Shown piece by piece: positions 59,528-64,000 of a DNA stretch of 64,000 nt; within the stretch, counting starts at the first letter, position 1; the number at the start of each line of letters is the position of its first letter. Both the position numbers and the translations under genes were made by a program. The stretch is taken from contig NZ_CP040821.1 in NCBI RefSeq assembly GCF_005887635.2, positions 1 to 64,000 on the forward strand, read 5' to 3'. The DNA is from Paroceanicella profunda. GTDB taxonomy: Bacteria > Pseudomonadota > Alphaproteobacteria > Rhodobacterales > Rhodobacteraceae. Below the pieces are notes generated by a model. It was not told where the DNA came from. It worked only from the letters and a program-made list of their open reading frames with translations, and ran no database searches.

Positions 59528-60973
59528 ATGGACCTTCACCTTCTCATCGGCGGCGACGCCACGCCCGCCGAAGACGCCCGCACCTTCGAGCGCCGCGACC
59601 CGGTGACGGGCGCGCTCGCCACCCGGGCCGCGGCCGCGCGCAAGGCGGATGTGGACCGCGCCGTGGAAGCCGCCGCCGCCGCCTTCCCCGCCTGGTCGCA
59701 GACCGGGCCGGGCGCGCGCCGCGCCATCCTGCTCAAGGCCGCCGACCTGCTGGAGGCCCGCACCCCCGAGTTCATCGAGACCGGCATCGCGGAGACCGGC
59801 GCCACCGGTCCCTGGCTGGGCTTCAACGTGGCCTTCGCCGCCGGCATCCTGCGCGAGGCCGCGGCGATGACCACCCAGGTGAAGGGCGAGGTGGTGCCCT
59901 CCGACAAGCCGGGCACCCTGGCGATGGCCTACCGCCAGCCGGTGGGCGTGCTGGTGGGCATGGCGCCGTGGAACGCGCCTGTCATCCTCGGGATGCGCGC
60001 CGTCGCGATGCCCATCGCCTGCGGCAACACCGTGGTGCTGAAGGCCTCCGAGATGTGCCCGCGCCTGCACGTGATGATCGGCGAGACGCTGGAGCAGGCC
60101 GGCCTGCCGAAGGGGGTGATCAACGTCGTCACCCACGCGGCGGAGGACGCGCCGGAGGTGGTCGCCGCCCTGGTGGAGCACCCGAAGGTGAAGCGCGTCA
60201 ACTTCACCGGCTCCACCCGCGTGGGCCGCATCATCGCCGAGCTGGCCGCCCGCCACCTCAAGCCGGTGCTGCTGGAGCTGGGCGGCAAGGCGCCGATGCT
60301 GGTGCTCGACGACGCGGACCTGGACGGCGCGGTGAACGCCGCCGCCTTCGGCGCCTTCATGAACCAGGGCCAGATCTGCATGTCCACCGAGCGCATCATC
60401 GTCGATGAGACCGTGGCCGACGCCTTCGTGGAGAAATTCGCCGCGAAGGCCGCCGCCCTGCCCTTCGGAAACCCGCGCGAGCACGTGGTGCTCGGCTCCG
60501 TGGTGAATCGCGCCACGGTGGAACGGGTGGACATGCTCATCGCCGACGCGCTGGCGCAGGGTGCCACCTGCGTGGCGGGCGGCGCCACCGACAGCACCAT
60601 CATGCCGGCGACGGTGATCGACGGGGTGACCCCGGACATGAAGCTCTTCCGCGAGGAATCCTTCGGCCCCGTGGTCTGCGTGGTGCGCGCGCGCGACACC
60701 GAGCACGCGATCGCGCTTGCGAACGACACCGAGTACGGCCTCTCCTCCTCGGTGTTCGGCGCAGACGTCACCCGGGCCATGGCGGTGGCGCGGCGCATCG
60801 AGGCCGGCATCTGCCACGTGAACGGCCCCACCGTGCAGGACGAGGCGCAGATGCCCTTCGGCGGCATGAAGGCCTCCGGCTACGGTCGCTTCGGCGGCTC
60901 GGCGGCCATCGACGAATTCACCGAGCTCCGCTGGATCACCCTCGAGGATCCGGCGCAGCATTACCCGTTCTGA
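59528..60973 (+). CDS. Aldehyde dehydrogenase (benzaldehyde/salicylaldehyde dehydrogenase-like)
   Basis: NAD(P)-dependent aldehyde dehydrogenase of 481 aa. Family residues are the Asn in APWNAP, the general-base Glu in LELGGKAP, the catalytic Cys in NQGQICMST, and EESFGPV further on. The sequence style is that of aromatic aldehyde dehydrogenases such as vanillin or salicylaldehyde dehydrogenase. It overlaps the ThDP enzyme gene (TGATG), so the aldehyde made by that decarboxylase is probably its substrate. First gene of the rightward half of the module. Confidence 0.93.
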   Translation: MDLHLLIGGDATPAEDARTFERRDPVTGALATRAAAARKADVDRAVEAAAAAFPAWSQTGPGARRAILLKAADLLEARTPEFIETGIAETGATGPWLGFNVAFAAGILREAAAMTTQVKGEVVPSDKPGTLAMAYRQPVGVLVGMAPWNAPVILGMRAVAMPIACGNTVVLKASEMCPRLHVMIGETLEQAGLPKGVINVVTHAAEDAPEVVAALVEHPKVKRVNFTGSTRVGRIIAELAARHLKPVLLELGGKAPMLVLDDADLDGAVNAAAFGAFMNQGQICMSTERIIVDETVADAFVEKFAAKAAALPFGNPREHVVLGSVVNRATVERVDMLIADALAQGATCVAGGATDSTIMPATVIDGVTPDMKLFREESFGPVVCVVRARDTEHAIALANDTEYGLSSSVFGADVTRAMAVARRIEAGICHVNGPTVQDEAQMPFGGMKASGYGRFGGSAAIDEFTELRWITLEDPAQHYPF

Positions 60974-62709
60974 TGGTGACCGGCATGGACGGGAGCGACA
61001 CCAGCGGGGCGGCCGGGGCCACCCTCACCGCCGGCGGGGCGATCTTCACGCGGCTGAAGGCGCTCGGCATCGACTACGTGTTCACCAATTCGGGCACGGA
61101 CTTCCCCCCCATCATCGAGGGGCTGGCGGAGGCGACGGCGAAGGGCATCGACCTGCCGCGCGCCCTCGTCATCCCGCATGAACACGCGGCGATGGGCATG
61201 GCGCACGGCTATTACCTGATCTCCGGCACGCCGCAGGCGGTGATGCTGCACACCAACGTGGGCCTGTCGAACGGCGCCACCGGGGCCATCAACGCCGCCT
61301 GCGAGCACATCCCCATGCTGCTGATGTCCGGCCGCACCCCGGTGACGGAGCAGGGCCGGTTCGGCGCGCGCACCGTGCCCATCGGCTGGGGGCAGGAGAT
61401 GCGCGACCAGTCCGCGCTGGTGCGCGAGGCCTGCAAGTGGGAGTACGAGTTGAAGTTCCCCGAGCAGATCGGCGGCCTTCTGGACCGCGCGCAGGCCATC
61501 GCCTCCTCCACGCCGAAGGGGCCGGTCTACCTCTCGCTGCCACGCGAGGTGCTGTGCGAGCCCTGCCCTTCGGAGGGGCTTGAGGCCCCGGCGAGCATGG
61601 CGCCGGTGGCGCTCGCCCCCGAGCCGGGCGCGCTGGCCGAGGCCGCCCGGCTGCTGGCCGGCGCGCAGGCCCCGCTGGTGATCGCGCAGCGCGGCGCGGG
61701 GGATGCGGCCAGCTTCGCCGCCTTCTCCGCCTGGGCGCAGGACTGGGGCATCGCGGTGAGCAGCTGGTGGGCCACGCATCTCGCCCTGCCCACCGACCAC
61801 CCCTGCCACGTGGGCGCCGACCCGGGGCCGGCGCTGGCGGCGGCCGACGTGATCGTGGTGCTCGACTGCCTCGCGCCCTGGTGGCCGGACATGCACCACC
61901 CGAACCCGGCCGCGAAGGTGATCCACATCGGCCCGGACCCGCTGTTCTCGCGCTTCCCGGTGCGCAACTTCCGCTCCGACCTTGCCCTGGCGGGGGAGAG
62001 CGCGGTCACCCTGCCCGCGCTCTTCGCCGCCATGGCCGGCCTGACGCGGGACGAGAGCGCCATCGCCGCCCGCCGCGCCCGCCTGGCGGGGGAGACGGCC
62101 GTCGCCCGCGCCCGGATGCGCGAGGCGATCACCGCCTCCGCCACCCGGGGCATCACGAAGGAATTCGTGAGCCAGTGCCTCGGCACGGCGCTGGAGGGCG
62201 AGACCTCCAGCGTCTTCTCCGAACTGGGCACCAAGCTGGGGCCGCTGGAGCGGCGCGAGCACCGCTCCTGGTTCCAGGAGCCGCATTCGGGCGGGCTCGG
62301 CTGGTCCTTCCCCTGCGCGCTCGGCGCGAAGCTGGCGGAGCCGGGGCGCACCTGCGTGGCCACGATGGGCGACGGCTCCTACATGTTCGCCAACCCCACC
62401 GCCTGCCACCAGATCGCCGAGGCGCTGGAACTGGGCATCCTGGTGCTGATCCTCAACAACGAGGAATGGGGGGCGGTGCGCGGCTCCGTCGTCGGGCTCT
62501 ACCCGGAGGGGCACGCGGCGAAGGCCAACGAGATGCCGCTCACCGCGCTGAAGCCCTCGCCGGACTTCTGCTCCACCGCCCGCGCCAGCCGCGCCTGGGC
62601 CCGGCGGGTGACGGAGGCGGACGCCCTGCCCGGCCTGCTGGCCGAGGCGCTGGAGGTGACGCGGAGCGGCAGGCTCGCCCTGCTCGACATCCGCATCCTG
62701 CCCGACTGA
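60973..62709 (+). CDS. ThDP-dependent decarboxylase, benzoylformate decarboxylase/acetolactate synthase-like
   Basis: Thiamine-diphosphate enzyme of 578 aa. The N-terminal catalytic Glu is in PHEHAAMGMAHGY. The C-terminal ThDP/Mg motif begins MGDGSYMF and closes with NNEEWG about 28 residues later. Full-length domain order (Pyr, central, PP) is intact. By context it decarboxylates the 2-oxo acid formed by the FMN enzyme, as benzoylformate decarboxylase does in the mandelate pathway. ATG 60973 lies within the previous stop codon; an ATG at 60985 is possible. It is convergent with the partial binding protein. Confidence 0.9.
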   Translation: MVTGMDGSDTSGAAGATLTAGGAIFTRLKALGIDYVFTNSGTDFPPIIEGLAEATAKGIDLPRALVIPHEHAAMGMAHGYYLISGTPQAVMLHTNVGLSNGATGAINAACEHIPMLLMSGRTPVTEQGRFGARTVPIGWGQEMRDQSALVREACKWEYELKFPEQIGGLLDRAQAIASSTPKGPVYLSLPREVLCEPCPSEGLEAPASMAPVALAPEPGALAEAARLLAGAQAPLVIAQRGAGDAASFAAFSAWAQDWGIAVSSWWATHLALPTDHPCHVGADPGPALAAADVIVVLDCLAPWWPDMHHPNPAAKVIHIGPDPLFSRFPVRNFRSDLALAGESAVTLPALFAAMAGLTRDESAIAARRARLAGETAVARARMREAITASATRGITKEFVSQCLGTALEGETSSVFSELGTKLGPLERREHRSWFQEPHSGGLGWSFPCALGAKLAEPGRTCVATMGDGSYMFANPTACHQIAEALELGILVLILNNEEWGAVRGSVVGLYPEGHAAKANEMPLTALKPSPDFCSTARASRAWARRVTEADALPGLLAEALEVTRSGRLALLDIRILPD

Positions 62710-62731
62710 GGGCGCGGCCCGCGAGGCAGGC

Positions 62732-62766
62732 GCGGCCCCGGTTGCGCCTGCCCGTTCCGGGGCCGC
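62732..62766 (+). terminator. Hairpin after the ThDP enzyme gene
   Basis: GCGGCCCCGG (62732-62741) pairs perfectly with CCGGGGCCGC (62757-62766) over 15 nt. An overlapping alternative stem pairs GCAGGCGC (62726-62733) with GCGCCTGC (62744-62751). It lies 22 nt after the stop in the 443-nt convergent gap (62710-63152), which shows no gene. No T-tract follows. Confidence 0.45.
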
Positions 62767-63152
62767 ACCCGGCACCCGAGGCGCATGAGACGATATGCGA
62801 GGCCCGGGGTCCGGGGCAGGCCGCCCGCCACGCCAGTGCCGGTGGTCTGCCCTTCACCCGCGCCCTGCGCACCGCCGGTTCCGGTGCCCGGGTGCGCGCC
62901 GTGCGAGGCGCCTTCGCCGATGCGCTGCGCCTTCCGTGAGCCATCGGTGGCCGATGCGCCATCCGCGCCGGCTGGGTGTCGCCGCCCGGCATCCGCTGCG
63001 CGACGCGTGCGCCGCAAGGCGCGGGAGGCCCCTGCACGATGCGTGAGGTGGCGCGCGTCCGCACGTCCGGTTTCCGACGGGAGCCGCCGGGCGCCCGCAC
63101 AGACGGCCCGCCCGGTGTTCCGCACGCGGCCTCGGCGCCTGCCCGGGTGCCG

Positions 63153-64000
63153 CTAGCGTTCCCCGCGCATCGTCCAGAAGAAGATGCGCAGCTTGCGGCT
63201 GGCCTTCGCGCCGGGGAAGGTGGCCTCGAAGGCCTCGTCCAGCAGCGAGGGCGACAGCAGGATCTTGCTGCTCAGCGCCTGCAGGAAGTCGAGCTTGAGG
63301 GCGCCGCGCTCCGGCGCGTCCGACACGAAGATGGCGTAGCGCTCGTCGGTGTAGGTCTCGCGCGCGTCCTCCCAGGTGCAGCCGCCGATGTCGTCCAGCA
63401 TCGCCTTCACGATCTCGAAATCCCCGACGTAATAGCTCAGCTCGCCCCTGCAGAAGGCCTGCGCCAGGTCGCGGTGGGTGTCGAAGAGCACGATGCCGCC
63501 GGTGTCCCCGCAACCGTCGCCGCTGCCGCAGGGCGCTGTGCTGCGGTGCTGCAGGTCGTAGAGCTGCTTCTTCAGGTCCTCGCGGTATTGCGGCCACTCG
63601 CCGGCGCGCAGGATCGCCTCGATCCCGTCATATTGCGAGGTGGTGTTGCCCACCACGCCCACCTTCAGCCCGGTGCCCCCCTCCCCGACCCGCCGCGCGT
63701 AGGTGACCCCGGAGAGGTAGACGGGCGGCGAGGCGAGATGGTCGGTCAGCCGGGTGCGGGTGATGGTGGCCGGGTCGCACAGGATGTCGATCCCCCCCGC
63801 CTTCAGCGCGTCGAACCGGGTGCGCGCGGTGATCGGCACGGCCTCGACGGTGAAACGGTGGCGGCGCTGGACATCGACCAGAGTGCCGTCGCACAGCCGC
63901 ACCACGTAGCCGCTGTAGCCCTGCCGGTGCAGCGGCCCGTCCCAGTCGCTCGCCGGCCCCGAGGGCAGCCGGTAGGAGAAGGGCTTCGCATCCTCGCGCA
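63153..64000 (-). CDS. Amino-acid-type ABC transporter substrate-binding protein (SBP_bac_3-like), 5' part outside window
   Basis: Partial periplasmic receptor; the C-terminal 281 residues are seen and the frame runs off the right edge. The family pattern is visible: PLHRQGYSGYVVRLCDG, ITARTRFDALKAGGIDILC with the ligand-binding segment, then YTDERYAIFV near the C-terminus. An unusual insertion with two cysteines (CGSGDGCGD) occurs mid-protein and may form a disulfide. It would bind a polar amino acid or similar solute. Neighbouring transporter genes, if any, lie outside the window. Confidence 0.8.
   Translation of the reverse strand, partial: REDAKPFSYRLPSGPASDWDGPLHRQGYSGYVVRLCDGTLVDVQRRHRFTVEAVPITARTRFDALKAGGIDILCDPATITRTRLTDHLASPPVYLSGVTYARRVGEGGTGLKVGVVGNTTSQYDGIEAILRAGEWPQYREDLKKQLYDLQHRSTAPCGSGDGCGDTGGIVLFDTHRDLAQAFCRGELSYYVGDFEIVKAMLDDIGGCTWEDARETYTDERYAIFVSDAPERGALKLDFLQALSSKILLSPSLLDEAFEATFPGAKASRKLRIFFWTMRGER

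Noticed and set aside
1..64000. tRNA, rRNA, insertion sequence or prophage genes
   Set aside because: I looked in the intergenic regions for T-loop-like GTTCRANNC contexts, transposase motifs and terminal repeats and found none I could support.

Overview
The window is very GC-rich, densely packed chromosomal DNA, most consistent with an alphaproteobacterium, possibly of the Rhodobacterales type. This rests on the GC-saturated third codon positions, three separate tripartite (TRAP/TAXI) substrate-binding proteins, PotABCD- and Ugp-like ABC importers, an acvB-mprF (lpiA) lipid operon, and the many small divergent catabolic operons each with its own regulator. I saw no phage, insertion sequence, CRISPR array, rRNA or tRNA.

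Layout. 1-6917: a molybdenum hydroxylase locus (large, small and FAD subunits), an orphan TRAP binding protein, a GntR/FCD regulator, a ferredoxin-type reductase and an EthD-like protein. Two near-identical GTATAC dyads mark its two divergent promoter regions, and the large subunit carries two apparent -1 frameshifts. 7191-16367: a PotABCD-type ABC importer operon with hydantoinase/oxoprolinase A and B embedded in it, divergent from a LacI-family regulator across a perfect operator palindrome. 16774-20011: a TAXI-TRAP transporter. 20074-21734: hipBA with a clear promoter/operator. 21873-27054: an M48 lipoprotein protease, then acvB-mprF (lysyl-phosphatidylglycerol hydrolase and synthase). 27215-32317: an unusual tightly coupled cassette of ACP, FkbH-like HAD enzyme, SAM methyltransferase, VOC protein and LpxL-like acyltransferase, with no ketosynthase or NRPS beside it; this is the best candidate for an undescribed system.

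32806-35756: DctPQM TRAP transporter. 35874-41128: DeoR regulator and Ugp/sugar-type ABC importer. 41393-46326: a sugar-acid style catabolic operon (enolase-superfamily dehydratase, SDR, 2-hydroxyacid dehydrogenase, ketopantoate-reductase-like) divergent from a GntR regulator. 46743-48234: Cys-rich small protein, PCuAC and Sco (copper delivery to cytochrome oxidase). 48527-49459: GhrA-like reductase. 49900-52319: type II dehydroquinase, Gfo/Idh/MocA oxidoreductase and HpcH/HpaI aldolase, preceded by an 18-copy 9-bp minisatellite. 52855-57001: esterase and TonB-dependent siderophore receptor divergent from a PchR-like AraC activator. 57394-62709: a mandelate-pathway-like module (MarR, FMN 2-hydroxyacid dehydrogenase, aldehyde dehydrogenase, benzoylformate-decarboxylase-like enzyme). 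The right edge cuts an amino-acid-type binding protein.

Overall the window is a series of small uptake-plus-catabolism regulons for organic acids, sugar acids and aromatic or heterocyclic compounds, with envelope lipid and metal functions between them. All assignments are from reading sequence and motifs; no database search was run.
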